From Leptolyngbya subtilissima AS-A7 (GTDB lineage: Bacteria; Cyanobacteriota; Cyanobacteriia; Phormidesmidales; Phormidesmidaceae): DNA of 64,000 bases. This document shows, piece after piece, positions 26,174-34,464 of this stretch. Numbering within the stretch: the stretch's first letter is position 1; each line of letters opens with the position of its first letter. Where the stretch lies: the NCBI RefSeq assembly GCF_039962255.1, contig NZ_JAMPKY010000004.1:186001-250000 (forward strand), read 5' to 3'. Position numbers and translations under genes: made by a program. The notes under the pieces were generated by a model. It searched no databases. It saw only the letters and a program-made list of their open reading frames with translations, and was not told where the DNA came from.

Positions 26174-26584
26174 CTAGGCGGCGCGATCGCAGTTAATCAT
26201 CCATGGTGTGCCAAACTGATCGACGACCATACCAAACCGGGCCGCCCAAAAGGTTTCTTGAATAGGCATCTTAATAGTGCCATTCTCAGCCAGGGCTGCA
26301 AAGACATGCTCAGCCTTATCTGGATCTTCAATGGCAATTAAAACAGAGGTACCTTTAGGCTCTTCAAAGTAGTCTGGCATGCTGTCAGCTCCCATAAGCT
26401 CCTGATCGCCTAGGATCAGCTGAGCGTGCATAATTTTGTCGCGCCAATCTTCAGGTGTTTGGTCGGCCATTGGCGATTCTCCATAGGTCATCTTGTCACC
26501 AACTTTGCCGCCTAAGACCTGTGCATAGTAATTAAACGCGGCCTCGCAATTGCCATTAAAGTTGAGGTAGGAATACAGTTTCAT
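26174..26584 (-). CDS. VOC-family protein (PhnB/YjdN-like)
   Basis: A 136-residue glyoxalase-fold protein of the PhnB-like group: MKLYSYLNFNGNCEAAFNYYAQVLGG, IMHAQLILGDQELMGAD and FWAARFGMVVDQFGTPWMIN. Members often lack obvious catalytic metal sites and are of unknown function. CCTAGGAGGGCGCT precedes the start, a good ribosome site. It is the last gene of an ECF-sigma module in which such VOC proteins recur. Confidence 0.85.
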   Translation of the reverse strand: MKLYSYLNFNGNCEAAFNYYAQVLGGKVGDKMTYGESPMADQTPEDWRDKIMHAQLILGDQELMGADSMPDYFEEPKGTSVLIAIEDPDKAEHVFAALAENGTIKMPIQETFWAARFGMVVDQFGTPWMINCDRAA

Positions 26585-26739
26585 AGCGCCCTCCTAGGAC
26601 TAAAAAATTCGTGAACAAGCGAAGCTGGGTTTTAAGGTCAAGGGGTGAAAACCTAGCTAGCGCAAAAAACGATGAGCGAAACGAACCGCTGAGGCAGGTG
26701 TAGTGGATCACGCGAATTGATGACCCACCCAACCAATAC

Positions 26740-27144
26740 TTACTGAGGGATAGCGCCGGGTTCCATGTACACCAGCTCCCAAATATGACCGTCTAAATCT
26801 TGAAAGCCGTGGGCGTACATAAACCCATGGTCTTGAGGGTCGTTGTAGGTTGAGCCCCCGCTACTGACGGCTTTGCTGACTAAGCTATCGACCTCTTCGC
26901 GGCTATCGCAGGATAGGCAGATTAGCACCTCGGTATTCTTGGTGGCGTCGCAAATGGGTTTGGGCGTAAAGGTTTTGAACTTATCGTTGGTCAAAAGCAT
27001 GACGTAAATGTCATTGCTGACAATCATGCAGGTAGCGGTTTCATCGGTAAATTGCGGATTGAATGTAAAGCCGAGTTGGGTAAAGAATGCGATCGCCTGG
27101 TCGAGGTTTTGAGTAGGCAGATTGACAAAAATTTTGCGTCCCAT
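26740..27144 (-). CDS. VOC-family (glyoxalase/bleomycin-resistance-like) protein
   Basis: A 134-residue VOC protein: KIFVNLPTQNLDQAIAFFTQLGFTF at the start, then YVMLLTNDKF, and the closing FQDLDGHIWELVYMEP. The E in WELVYM is the usual second metal ligand. The substrate is unknown. It is 95 bases downstream of the SnoaL-like gene, across a 12-bp inverted repeat (27185-27223), on the same strand. Confidence 0.83.
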   Translation of the reverse strand: MGRKIFVNLPTQNLDQAIAFFTQLGFTFNPQFTDETATCMIVSNDIYVMLLTNDKFKTFTPKPICDATKNTEVLICLSCDSREEVDSLVSKAVSSGGSTYNDPQDHGFMYAHGFQDLDGHIWELVYMEPGAIPQ

Positions 27145-27184
27145 GGTGGGGTTCCTTATGCGATTTGTGAGGGCTGGAAATCGG

Positions 27185-27223
27185 CTGTTTAGGGCGCATC
27201 ATCTGGGGCGACGCCCTAAACAG
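27185..27223 (-). repeat. 12-bp inverted repeat between two ECF-module genes
   Basis: CTGTTTAGGGCG (27185-27196) pairs with CGCCCTAAACAG (27212-27223) across 15 bases. It lies between the SnoaL-like and VOC genes. No U run follows, so it may be a partial terminator, a processing site or an operator. Confidence 0.5.
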
Positions 27224-27239
27224 TTCTTTGGGTATTGGC

Positions 27240-27659
27240 TCAACAGCCTGGATTAAAAGGTATCGAGCAGTGCTCATGCAAAATCTGCCATTCACCCTGT
27301 CGCTTTTGATAGCCAGCGGTGATGCGTAACCACATCTGCGCCGCCGGATGATCGGCAGCAACGCCGGTATAGTGCAGCATCCAGTGGGCCAGAGCTAGGT
27401 CGCCGCTGATGGTGATGCTAAGATCCTGCATCTCGGTACCTGAAGAGTCGGGCATGTAGGGTAAACTGCTTTCCCACATTTGGTGAATGGCAGCGGCACC
27501 CTTGAGCTGGAGCGGCGGCTTAACATCAAACAGAACGGCATCTGAGCCATAGTGAGCCATGATTTGGTCAAGATTTTTGGCACAGATACCGTTGGCCTGC
27601 TCGGTAATTAGCTGTCGGATTTGGGCTTCGTCGCGGGTAACCGTGATCGTGCTAGTCAT
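27240..27659 (-). CDS. SnoaL-like / DUF4440 (SgcJ-EcaC type) protein
   Basis: A 139-residue NTF2-fold protein: QIRQLITEQANGICAKNLDQIMAHYGSDAVLFDVKPPLQLKGAAAI, then LALAHWMLHYTGVA and KRQGEWQILHEHCSIPF. Such proteins often accompany ECF sigma factors carrying SnoaL or TPR extensions. No catalytic assignment is possible. Its promoter region holds the motif TGTCGA-N17-CGACTA (27757 to 27729), which recurs before the YciI gene at 30120. Confidence 0.85.
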   Translation of the reverse strand: MTSTITVTRDEAQIRQLITEQANGICAKNLDQIMAHYGSDAVLFDVKPPLQLKGAAAIHQMWESSLPYMPDSSGTEMQDLSITISGDLALAHWMLHYTGVAADHPAAQMWLRITAGYQKRQGEWQILHEHCSIPFNPGC

Positions 27660-27728
27660 AGAAATATCTCCGATATCGAGCGGGGGTCAAGGAGTTGTTT
27701 GCAACTAAAATCTCCCTGCTTTGTTAAG

Positions 27729-27757
27729 TAGTCGAATGGAGGGGGGCGAGATCGACA
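27729..27757 (-). promoter_or_regulatory. candidate ECF sigma promoter (TGTCGA-N17-CGACTA)
   Basis: On the minus strand TGTCGA (27757-27752) and CGACTA (27734-27729) are 17 bases apart, 70 bases upstream of the SnoaL-like start codon. The same two hexamers with the same spacing occur at 30290-30262. TGTCGA-like -35 elements have been reported for ECF42-type sigma factors, as I recall. Confidence 0.6.
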
Positions 27758-27801
27758 GGTAGAGCTGACCCTTTTGAAAAAAAACCTGAAAAGATTAGCC
27801 T

Positions 27802-28161
27802 CTATTGGCCAGATGGCAGGCCAGTTAACTCTATTAAGGGGCGAATTTCGACGGTGCCTTTGTGCACAGAAGGAATGCGGCCGGCGATCGCGATCGCCTC
27901 GTCCAAATCTTCCGCCTCGATCAGAAAATAACCGCCGAGCTGTTCTCGGGTTTCGGCGAAGGGGCCATCGGTCACCAGGCGCTTGCCGTCGCGCATCCGC
28001 ACACTGGTGGCTGTAGCTACCGGGTGCAGCGGCGACGCGCCCAGATATTGACCCTTGGCGTGCAGATCCTGGGTGAGTTTGACCGAATCTTGGTAGCAGC
28101 GCTCCTGCTCGCCCTCGCCCCAGACGTTCTCATCGCTGTAGATCAGCAGCATGTATTTCAT
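27802..28161 (-). CDS. YciI-like (DGPF domain) protein
   Basis: A 119-residue YCII/DGPF protein: [57 protein letters not shown] and a C-terminal VEIRPL. The DGPF motif is in VTDGPFAE. These ferredoxin-fold proteins are hallmark partners of ECF42-type sigma factors; their biochemical role is unknown. The gene lies 34 bases after the DUF1579 gene, so it is likely in the same transcript. Confidence 0.92.
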   Translation of the reverse strand: MKYMLLIYSDENVWGEGEQERCYQDSVKLTQDLHAKGQYLGASPLHPVATATSVRMRDGKRLVTDGPFAETREQLGGYFLIEAEDLDEAIAIAGRIPSVHKGTVEIRPLIELTGLPSGQ

Positions 28162-28195
28162 GGTTTAGCTCCCAAGATTAACGGTTTTCAATCGG

Positions 28196-28672
28196 CTACT
28201 GTCGCCGAAAGTGGGTGATCATAAACTGTTGCCACTGACCATCATCGGTCAAAATTTGCGACGTCATGGTGCGGTGGTCATCAGCCAAAAACTCAATAAT
28301 GTCCTTATACTGGGTCATTGAATTTCCGTTGAAATCAGGCCCTTCAGTTTCTAGCGTTAAGACCTTTTTTGCCTCATCTAAAGAGCCGTTATATACCCAC
28401 AGATGGGTCATCATCGAGCCGACATAGGTGCCCGTATAACGCTGGGTTTCGGGATCATACCCCAGGGTCATCAGGGTAGTACCGGTGCCGCCATCGGGCA
28501 TTTCACTTTCGCCCTCGGCTACAACCCAAATGCCATCTAGGGAGCGAACTACCTCTTTGCCATGAGTCGTTGATGGGGGCTGATCTGGCCCCATGATGCA
28601 CTCGCACTCACTCACCCATTCGCCAACTAGTTGGTCTAGCCACTGGTGTTCTGTCTGTGGTTGAACGTGCAT
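28196..28672 (-). CDS. DUF1579 family protein
   Basis: A 158-residue protein of DUF1579: WLDQLVGEWVSECECIMGPDQPPSTTHGKEVVRSLDGIWVVAEGES, then TLGYDPETQRYTGTYVGSMMTHLWVYNG. It looks like a small beta-barrel that could bind a lipophilic ligand; the function is unknown. It is upstream of a YciI gene and likely co-transcribed with it. Confidence 0.85.
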   Translation of the reverse strand: MHVQPQTEHQWLDQLVGEWVSECECIMGPDQPPSTTHGKEVVRSLDGIWVVAEGESEMPDGGTGTTLMTLGYDPETQRYTGTYVGSMMTHLWVYNGSLDEAKKVLTLETEGPDFNGNSMTQYKDIIEFLADDHRTMTSQILTDDGQWQQFMITHFRRQ

Positions 28673-28771
28673 AATTTTTCTCCAATGTTTTACGTACAGA
28701 GTTAAAGGGGCCGGCGGGATGGCAGTAGGTTTGGCCGACCTGGCGTTGACCTTGCTCCCACCCGCTGGGCG

Positions 28772-29500
28772 CTAGCCGTAGGTCGGTCGCTGTGGCCAGC
28801 CTGCGGGAGAATCCTCAAAGTCTTGCTGCCGACCGTAGGGGGTGAGATCGAGCAGGCTATAGGCGTCGGTCAGGCCCTCGCAGCCGCGAGCGTAGGTCGA
28901 GTAGGTGTGAAAAACCTCGTCGTCGATGTGAAAGAACACGCTCATGCCGTGGCTTTCGCCCTTCATAAAGTGCTGCTCTGAGTTGCTAGCCAGCTCCGCC
29001 TGGTCGCGGTAGTTGTACTGCACCGGAGCCACCGCTTCGTCGAGCGTGACGTGAAAATCGTAGTTAAAGTCGCTGCCAAAGGAAGAAACCCAAGGTAGAG
29101 TCCAGCCTTGGCGAGCCTTGTATTGCTCAAGCTTGGCCAGGGGCGCGCGGGATATAAGTGCGAAGCTGGTGTCGCGATCGCCCAGCAGACTTAGATCGCC
29201 CAGGGCGTTGACAAGGCCGGTACAGCCCGTGCAACCGTTCTCCCACTCGGGGTCAAACATAAAGTGGTAAACCAGCAGCTGGTGGCGACCCTCAAACAGA
29301 TCGAGCAGGCTGGCCTCACCCGCAGGCCCTTCGAACGTGTAGGTCTTCTCTAGCTTGACCATGGGCAAGCGGCGGCGCTTGGCATTGACGCGATCGCGCT
29401 GTTTGGTCAGGGCTTTTTCGTCTGCTAAAAGCGCTTTTCGTTCCGCCAGCCAGGTGTCGGCCGACACCACAGGCGGATGGGCAAGAGTAGTGGTAGTCAT
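28772..29500 (-). CDS. DUF899 family (thioredoxin-fold-like) protein
   Basis: A 242-residue DUF899 protein: [43 protein letters not shown], then [25 protein letters not shown] and [20 protein letters not shown]. The CTGC pair (about 110-113) sits where a thioredoxin-like redox site would be. DUF899 proteins often occur with DGPF proteins and ECF sigma factors. The reaction is unknown; a peroxiredoxin-like role is a guess. Confidence 0.88.
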   Translation of the reverse strand: MTTTTLAHPPVVSADTWLAERKALLADEKALTKQRDRVNAKRRRLPMVKLEKTYTFEGPAGEASLLDLFEGRHQLLVYHFMFDPEWENGCTGCTGLVNALGDLSLLGDRDTSFALISRAPLAKLEQYKARQGWTLPWVSSFGSDFNYDFHVTLDEAVAPVQYNYRDQAELASNSEQHFMKGESHGMSVFFHIDDEVFHTYSTYARGCEGLTDAYSLLDLTPYGRQQDFEDSPAGWPQRPTYG

Positions 29501-29605
29501 GGCGATTTTTCCTTAAGTGTTTAATTGAGCATTCCTAGCGGTAGCTGACAGGTTGGGTAGAGCGTCAGATGACGCTGTTGGCGAATTGCTCTCATGCCTT
29601 GTTCT

Positions 29606-29689
29606 AGCTCTCTCCCCCAACCCCTCTCCCAGTTAGGAGAGAGGAGCCGGAAAGTCCTGCAAAGCCCCTCCTTCAACTGGGGAGAGCCG
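29606..29689. repeat. foldable CT-rich intergenic repeat
   Basis: It contains nested inverted arms: an outer GCTCTCTCCCC / GGGGAGAGC and an inner CCTCTCC / GGAGAGAGG around AGTTA. The stretch resembles widespread bacterial intergenic repeats rather than a gene. It lies between the DUF899 and YciI genes and could serve as a terminator. Confidence 0.5.
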
Positions 29690-29724
29690 ACGAGTTTAGT
29701 GCCAGAAACAGGTATTTAAGGTAT

Positions 29725-30120
29725 TTACTGGAGGTTGACCTGGAGAGCTTGTCTTTCGTTAACTTGGGCGTTGATCTCCTCATCCGCTGGGCGAATTTCA
29801 AAGGGGCCGTTGCGCACTCCGGGATGGTGCGACATCAGCTGGATGGCGTGGTTGAGATCGCGGGCCTCCAGCATCAAAATGCCGCCGATCTGCTCTTTAG
29901 TTTCAGCAAAGGGGCCATCGGTGACGACGACTTGACCGTTCTGGTACCGCAGCGTCGCCGCATTGCGAACGCTTTGTAGCGCTTCTCCACCGATGAAGTG
30001 GCCACCCCGCCGCAGTTCGTCATCGTAGGCAAAACAGTCGGCCATTAGCTCTCCTTGTTCGTCTTCAGAAAGCCTGTCCCACTGCGTTTCGTCGAAGTAG
30101 CCCAGACAGATGAATTTCAT
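29725..30120 (-). CDS. YciI-like (DGPF domain) protein, second copy
   Basis: A 131-residue DGPF protein beginning at the ATG at 30120 (GGAGG five bases upstream; the frame is open to 30132). [17 protein letters not shown] is the typical opening, then [33 protein letters not shown] and [10 protein letters not shown]. It is one of two YciI paralogues in this module. Its promoter carries the shared motif TGTCGA-N17-CGACTA, so it is a strong candidate target of the ECF sigma factor encoded next door. Confidence 0.92.
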   Translation of the reverse strand: MKFICLGYFDETQWDRLSEDEQGELMADCFAYDDELRRGGHFIGGEALQSVRNAATLRYQNGQVVVTDGPFAETKEQIGGILMLEARDLNHAIQLMSHHPGVRNGPFEIRPADEEINAQVNERQALQVNLQ

Positions 30121-30261
30121 GCTTGCCTCCAAAATTTAGGTCTAATACCAAATCCCGTTTGCATTTCCCCTTCTGTAGGGACGTGTAGCGCCCTTGGGGT
30201 ATCTCATCGGCAACAAGGTGATTGACTGTGGATTTGGCCTAAATTTCTCACCTTTGTGAAT

Positions 30262-30290
30262 TAGTCGTTTGGCTGGAGGGCAGATCGACA
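30262..30290 (-). promoter_or_regulatory. candidate ECF sigma promoter (TGTCGA-N17-CGACTA)
   Basis: On the minus strand TGTCGA (30290-30285) is followed 17 bases later by CGACTA (30267-30262), about 140 bases upstream of the YciI start. Identical hexamers and spacing occur at 27757-27729. Both copies continue the first hexamer as TGTCGATCT. Confidence 0.6.
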
Positions 30291-30396
30291 GCAACGCAAA
30301 AGATTTTTCTAAATTTTTTGGGATTTCCCACTTCAGGGCTAAATTAGGCATTCAGTGGGAGCTTTGAGGACTACCATTGGCCCTATGCAGCGCTAC

Positions 30397-31629
30397 TCAG
30401 ACCAGTTCGCGCAGGCGGCTTTCGAGAAACCGGCGCTCGGGTTCTTGCTTCACTAGATCTAGCGCTCGCTGATAAGACACCTTGGCTTCAGCGGTTTCGC
30501 CTAACTGGCGGCACAGGTCGGCTCGGGCCGCATGGGCCAGGTGATAGTGGGCCAGATCGCCCTCGGCGAGAATTTTATCTAGCAGTTGCAGACCCGCCTG
30601 GGGGCCATCGCGCATTGCCACGGCCACGGCTCGATTGAGATGAACGACGGGAGTTGGTTCGATCTGGGCTAACAGGCTATACAGCCCGACAATCTGCGCC
30701 CAGTCCGTTGCGGCTGGTTGAGGGGCCTCAGCATGGACGGCAGCGATCGCCGCCTGAATTCCATAGGGCCCCACTTGCCCTGACGATAGGGCCTGCTGCA
30801 CCAGCGATCGCCCCTCGGCAATCTGCTCCTGGTTCCACAGCGCGCGGTCCTGATCGGCTAAGAGAATCAGATCGCCCGTGGGGGAGGTGCGAGCCTGACG
30901 GCGCGACTCTTGCAGCAGCATCAGCGCCAGCAGCCCCATCACCTCGGGGTTGGGCAGCAGCTCTAGCACCAGTCGCCCCAGCCGAATCGCTTCGCCCGAG
31001 AGATCGGCCCGCGTCAGCGATGGGCCAGAGGAGGCCGCATACCCCTCGTTAAACACTAGATAGATCACCTGGAGTACGGTGTCTAAGCGATCAGGCAAAT
31101 CTTCCAGGGCAGGCACTTGGTAGGGGATGCCGGCCGCGCGGATTTTGGCCTTGGCCCGCACAATGCGCTGGGCCAGTGTGGGCGGAGCCAGCAAAAAGGC
31201 GCTAGCAATTTCCTCGGTTTTGAGGCCGCAAACCTCTCGCAGGGTGAGGGCCACCTGGGCCTCCTGGGGCAGGGCCGGGTGGCAGCAGGTAAAAATCAGC
31301 CGCAGGCGATCGTCCTCGACATCGTCGTCGGGCAACTCGGGCTGGGCATCGAGCTGCTGGGCCAGCTCGGCTAATGACGCGTCAAATCGAGTGCGGCGAC
31401 GCAGGCGATCGATCGCCCTAAACCGACCCACCGACACCAGCCACGGCCTTGGTTTAGCTGGCATTCCATCCCGTGGCCACTGCTCCATCGCTACGGCGAA
31501 GGCGTCGTGCAGCGCTTCTTCGGCCAGGTCAAAATCTCCCAGTAGGCGAATCAGCGTGGCAAAAACCCGACGCGACTCAGCCCGGTAAATGGCCTCTACC
31601 TGCCTCTGCATCTGGAGGGATTCGTTCAT
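30397..31629 (-). CDS. ECF sigma factor, ECF42/sigma-24-like with TPR-like C-terminal extension
   Basis: A 410-residue protein from the ATG at 31629 (GGAGCGCTAACC upstream). Residues 10-80 are sigma region 2 (VEAIYRAESRRVFATLIRLLGDFDLAEEALHDAF, PRPWLVSVGRFRAIDRLRRR). Residues 105-170 are region 4 (CCHPALPQEAQVALTLREVCGLKTEEIASAFL). The remaining 240 residues are a DUF6596/TPR-like extension (IYLVFNEGYAASSGP, LNRAVAVAM, HAARADLCRQLGETAEAKVSYQRAL). This architecture together with adjacent DGPF genes is diagnostic of ECF42. No anti-sigma gene is visible; the extension is thought to control activity. It lacks the shared promoter motif itself. Confidence 0.92.
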   Translation of the reverse strand: MNESLQMQRQVEAIYRAESRRVFATLIRLLGDFDLAEEALHDAFAVAMEQWPRDGMPAKPRPWLVSVGRFRAIDRLRRRTRFDASLAELAQQLDAQPELPDDDVEDDRLRLIFTCCHPALPQEAQVALTLREVCGLKTEEIASAFLLAPPTLAQRIVRAKAKIRAAGIPYQVPALEDLPDRLDTVLQVIYLVFNEGYAASSGPSLTRADLSGEAIRLGRLVLELLPNPEVMGLLALMLLQESRRQARTSPTGDLILLADQDRALWNQEQIAEGRSLVQQALSSGQVGPYGIQAAIAAVHAEAPQPAATDWAQIVGLYSLLAQIEPTPVVHLNRAVAVAMRDGPQAGLQLLDKILAEGDLAHYHLAHAARADLCRQLGETAEAKVSYQRALDLVKQEPERRFLESRLRELV

Positions 31630-32050
31630 GGTTAGCGCTCCTACCAGCAAAGTCGGTTGTCTAAATTCATTTTAATTTAGTGCAATTGTACTGCTGACTG
31701 GCTAATTCGATCGCCAATTTAGCCATTCAACAAGTCAAGAAAGCCTGACTCAGCCGCCATATTGCTCCAGAGCATTGCCCTATATACTCCTTGGACGAAT
31801 GGGAGTCAGAACTAAAATGAATTTCATTTGAAAATGTTTTGAAATTGAGCTATGCTCCAGAGATGAATTTTTAGGAATGGTTCTGGAGCTGCCCCTTAGC
31901 CCTTTGCTAGCTGGGCGGCTCGCCTGGAGCACAGGCTGGATGGTTAACGCTAATCCCTAAGCAAGGTTGGCCAAACCTAGGTCACGTAGTCTTTTCCTAA
32001 AGGCATCTGCACGCTGGATTTTTCACAAATCCTTACATAGGAGTCACTCA
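31630..32050. other. divergent regulatory region
   Basis: A 421-base AT-rich gap between the ECF sigma gene (minus) and the Crp/Fnr gene (plus). It holds similar A/T-rich elements near 31666 (AATTCATTTTAATTT) and 31814 (AAAATGAATTTCATTTGAAA) that could be operators. No gene is supportable. Confidence 0.35.
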
Positions 32051-32698
32051 ATGTTGGGACAACTGGATAGTTTAGCGGGTCTATCAAACCCGCCGGTGGC
32101 TGCTCGCTTGCAGGGCCTTTCGTTGGAGCAGCTACAGCGGCTGCCGGTATCTGGGTCTAGTCATTTTGGACGGCGCAGCTATTTGCCCGCTGCCAGCGAT
32201 CGCCTCTGGCTGCTCAAAGCCGGGGCGGTGCGCACCCTAACTTACCTAGAAGATGGCACTGCGATTGCCTTAGGCCTCTGGAGCGCGGGCGATATTGTAG
32301 GGAAATTTCTCTCCAATGCAGAGCCCTATTTAATTGAAGCCGTCAACGATGTCGAGGCGGTGTGCATTTCCCTGTCTGACTGGCAGCCGCCAGTGGACGT
32401 GATCACCAGCTACCTAAAGCACGCCGAAGCGCTGATGGTGGTGCGCACCCATCGCCGAGCCGAGGCTGCTTTGCTGGGGCTGTTGCAGTGGTTGGCCAAC
32501 CGCTTTGGTCTACAGCTTGAGCGCGGCTGCCTGATTGACCTCAAAATTACCCACCAAGACCTGGCCGATTTTAGCGGTCTCAGCCGAGTGACGGTGACTC
32601 GCCTGCTGCGCCAGTTTGAAGAGCAGGGGCTGATTTACCGGCGATCGCGCCAGCTGATCTTGGCGGAATCTAGCGACCACTGGCATTACGAAATTTAG
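32051..32698 (+). CDS. Crp/Fnr-family transcriptional regulator
   Basis: A 215-residue protein from the ATG at 32051 (AGGAG seven bases upstream; an upstream in-frame extension has no ribosome site). The N-terminal 110 residues are a cNMP-binding-like barrel (RLWLLKAGAVRTLTYLEDGTAIALGLWSAGDIVG) without the full cAMP-binding signature. The C-terminal winged helix is clear: ITHQDLADFSGLSRVTVTRLLRQFEEQGLI. There are no Fnr iron-sulfur cysteines. The effector and targets are unknown. It is divergent from the ECF sigma gene. Confidence 0.9.
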   Translation: MLGQLDSLAGLSNPPVAARLQGLSLEQLQRLPVSGSSHFGRRSYLPAASDRLWLLKAGAVRTLTYLEDGTAIALGLWSAGDIVGKFLSNAEPYLIEAVNDVEAVCISLSDWQPPVDVITSYLKHAEALMVVRTHRRAEAALLGLLQWLANRFGLQLERGCLIDLKITHQDLADFSGLSRVTVTRLLRQFEEQGLIYRRSRQLILAESSDHWHYEI

Positions 32699-32909
32699 CT
32701 AGGGCTAAGGTGAGAACGCAGCGAACGAGCCTGGTACTGCTGTCTCGACGAGTAGGGCACAGAGTCTTATAACTCAATCCACAGGGCATTAGATTGAAAA
32801 TCAATCGCAAGTTGATCGCAGATTGAATCTAACTGCTGTAGACTTTAGCCTAGGCTGGTCAGGTTTGGCCCGCCAGCTTTGCTGCCTGTCCTGACTCTCT
32901 GCTGCGTTA

Positions 32910-33359
32910 ATGACCCAGTCTTCTCAAGCAATTGATACCCCGCCCACAGGCGATCGCCCCCAGGGCACAACCGCCCCTGCCCCGTCCCCAAAACCTGCCT
33001 CTCGCACCCGCGATCACCTGGCCAACGAGCGCACCTACCTAGCTTGGATGCGTACCGCGATCGCCCTGATTGGCTTCGGCGTTTTAATTGCTCGCCTGCG
33101 CTACCTGGTTTCGCCCGATGTGCCCGGCACCGGCCAGGGCTGGCTGGTGGGGCTAGGCCTATCCTCCATTGGCCTGATTACCGTGCTGTTGTCGACCTGG
33201 CACTACTTTGCGGTTCTTGACGCCATTGAAAGCAGCACCTATGAACCCAGCCGCCGCTGGGTGATTCTCTTTAGTCTGGTGGTCACGCTGCTGGGGGCGG
33301 GAGTGCTGTACGTGCTGTTTTCAGCACCAGCGTCGGTGAAAGGGTTTTCGATGATGTAA
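32910..33359 (+). CDS. DUF202 (YidH-like) membrane protein
   Basis: A 149-residue protein with a 35-residue proline-rich cytosolic start, then the DUF202 signature RDHLANERTYLAWMRTAIALIGFGVLIARLR and two more hydrophobic helices (WLVGLGLSSIGLITVLLSTW, WVILFSLVVTLLGAGVLYVLF). The family has no known biochemical role. It precedes the SPFH gene by 144 bases holding a G/C-rich foldable repeat. Confidence 0.88.
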   Translation: MTQSSQAIDTPPTGDRPQGTTAPAPSPKPASRTRDHLANERTYLAWMRTAIALIGFGVLIARLRYLVSPDVPGTGQGWLVGLGLSSIGLITVLLSTWHYFAVLDAIESSTYEPSRRWVILFSLVVTLLGAGVLYVLFSAPASVKGFSMM

Positions 33360-33367
33360 GGAGTGAT

Positions 33368-33486
33368 GAATGGGGAGTAGGGGGTGAAGCTGCTGATCTG
33401 AAGCACGACTTCAAGATTCGAAGCTTCTACCTCTACTCCTTACCCGCCCACCCCCTACCCATCCACCTCCTACCCATCCACCCATT
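33368..33486. repeat. G/C-rich foldable intergenic repeat, copy 1
   Basis: A left arm GGAGTAGGGGGTGAAGC and a right arm GCTTCTACCTCTACTCC pair imperfectly. They are followed by C-rich blocks CCTACCCATCCACC (twice). Closest relative in the window: 43753-43863. Confidence 0.6.
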
Positions 33487-33503
33487 TCAGGAGTCCGTCA
33501 CCC

Positions 33504-34352
33504 TTGGTTGATCTCAGCAGCAACCGCGATCGCGCCGCCGCTTCCCCCTGGGGGAGTGGGGCTACCCTGGCGGCCTGGATTTTGCTGGGGCTGCTGGCGC
33601 TGGGGCTGGCGGCCAGCTTTTGGGTGGTCATTCCCGCCGGGGAGCGCGGTGTGTGGATGCGCTTTGGCCAAGTGCAGGAGGAGATTCTTGCCGAGGGGCT
33701 GCACTTTTTGATTCCCTTAGTGGATTCGGTAGAGACTTTGAGCACTCGGGTGCAAAAGCAGGAAATCGCCACCGAAGCAGCTTCTAAAGATTTGCAGGAT
33801 GTGTTTAGCGATGTGGCCCTTAACTGGCACATTCTGCCCGACCAGGCCAACTTGGTGTATCGGCAAATCGGCGATGAGCCTGCGGTGGTGCGCTCTATCA
33901 TCAACCCCGCCATAGAAGAGGTGATCAAAGCCGTGATCGCCCACTACACCGCCGAAGAGGTAATCACCCAGCGCGACCAGGTAAAAGCTGAGGTAGATGC
34001 AGGGCTGCGATCGCGCCTGTCTCCCTACAATCTGGCCATCGACGATGTCTCGCTGACTACCATTCACTTTTCGCAGCAGTTTCGCGATGCAGTAGAGGCT
34101 AAGCAAATCGCCGTGCAAGAGGCCAAACAGGCAGAGTTTGTTGCCAAAAAAGCCCTGCGTCAAGCCGAAATCGAGATCAATTTGGCTAGAGGAACCGCTG
34201 AAGCTCACCAAATTTTGCTAGAAACCTTAACCCCCAATGTGCTCAAGTATGAAGCACTACAAAAGTGGGATGGGCGGCTGCCTATGATTAGTGGAGAAGG
34301 AACCAGTACGGTGATCGAATTGGACGATTTGCTGCCAAGTGATGGGAAATAA
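33504..34352 (+). CDS. SPFH/prohibitin-family membrane protein
   Basis: A 282-residue prohibitin-like protein. I accept a TTG start at 33504 (CAGGAG ten bases upstream), since no ATG lies before the membrane segment. One N-terminal helix (LAAWILLGLLALGLAASFWVVI) is followed by the SPFH domain (GERGVWMRFGQVQEEILAEGLHFLIP.., then STRVQKQEIATEAASKDLQDV) and a long coiled coil (VEAKQIAVQEAKQAEFVAKKALRQAEIE). Prohibitins form large rings that scaffold membranes and modulate FtsH protease. A convergent hairpin follows. Confidence 0.9.
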   Translation: MVDLSSNRDRAAASPWGSGATLAAWILLGLLALGLAASFWVVIPAGERGVWMRFGQVQEEILAEGLHFLIPLVDSVETLSTRVQKQEIATEAASKDLQDVFSDVALNWHILPDQANLVYRQIGDEPAVVRSIINPAIEEVIKAVIAHYTAEEVITQRDQVKAEVDAGLRSRLSPYNLAIDDVSLTTIHFSQQFRDAVEAKQIAVQEAKQAEFVAKKALRQAEIEINLARGTAEAHQILLETLTPNVLKYEALQKWDGRLPMISGEGTSTVIELDDLLPSDGK

Positions 34353-34371
34353 AAAAGTTTTGAGTTATCAA

Positions 34372-34426
34372 TTTTGAGTGTTAAGTTCTTTTTGTACGAT
34401 AGACACTCAAAACTTAACATTCAAAA
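34372..34426. terminator. bidirectional terminator-like hairpin
   Basis: TTTTGAGTGTTAAGTT (34372-34387) pairs with AACTTAACATTCAAAA (34411-34426), 15 of 16 positions. It lies between the convergent SPFH (+) and LysR (-) genes and has A/T-rich flanks on both sides. Confidence 0.6.
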
Positions 34427-34464
34427 CTAGGCTCATACTCCTTATCCCTTTATCCTTAAAAAAC

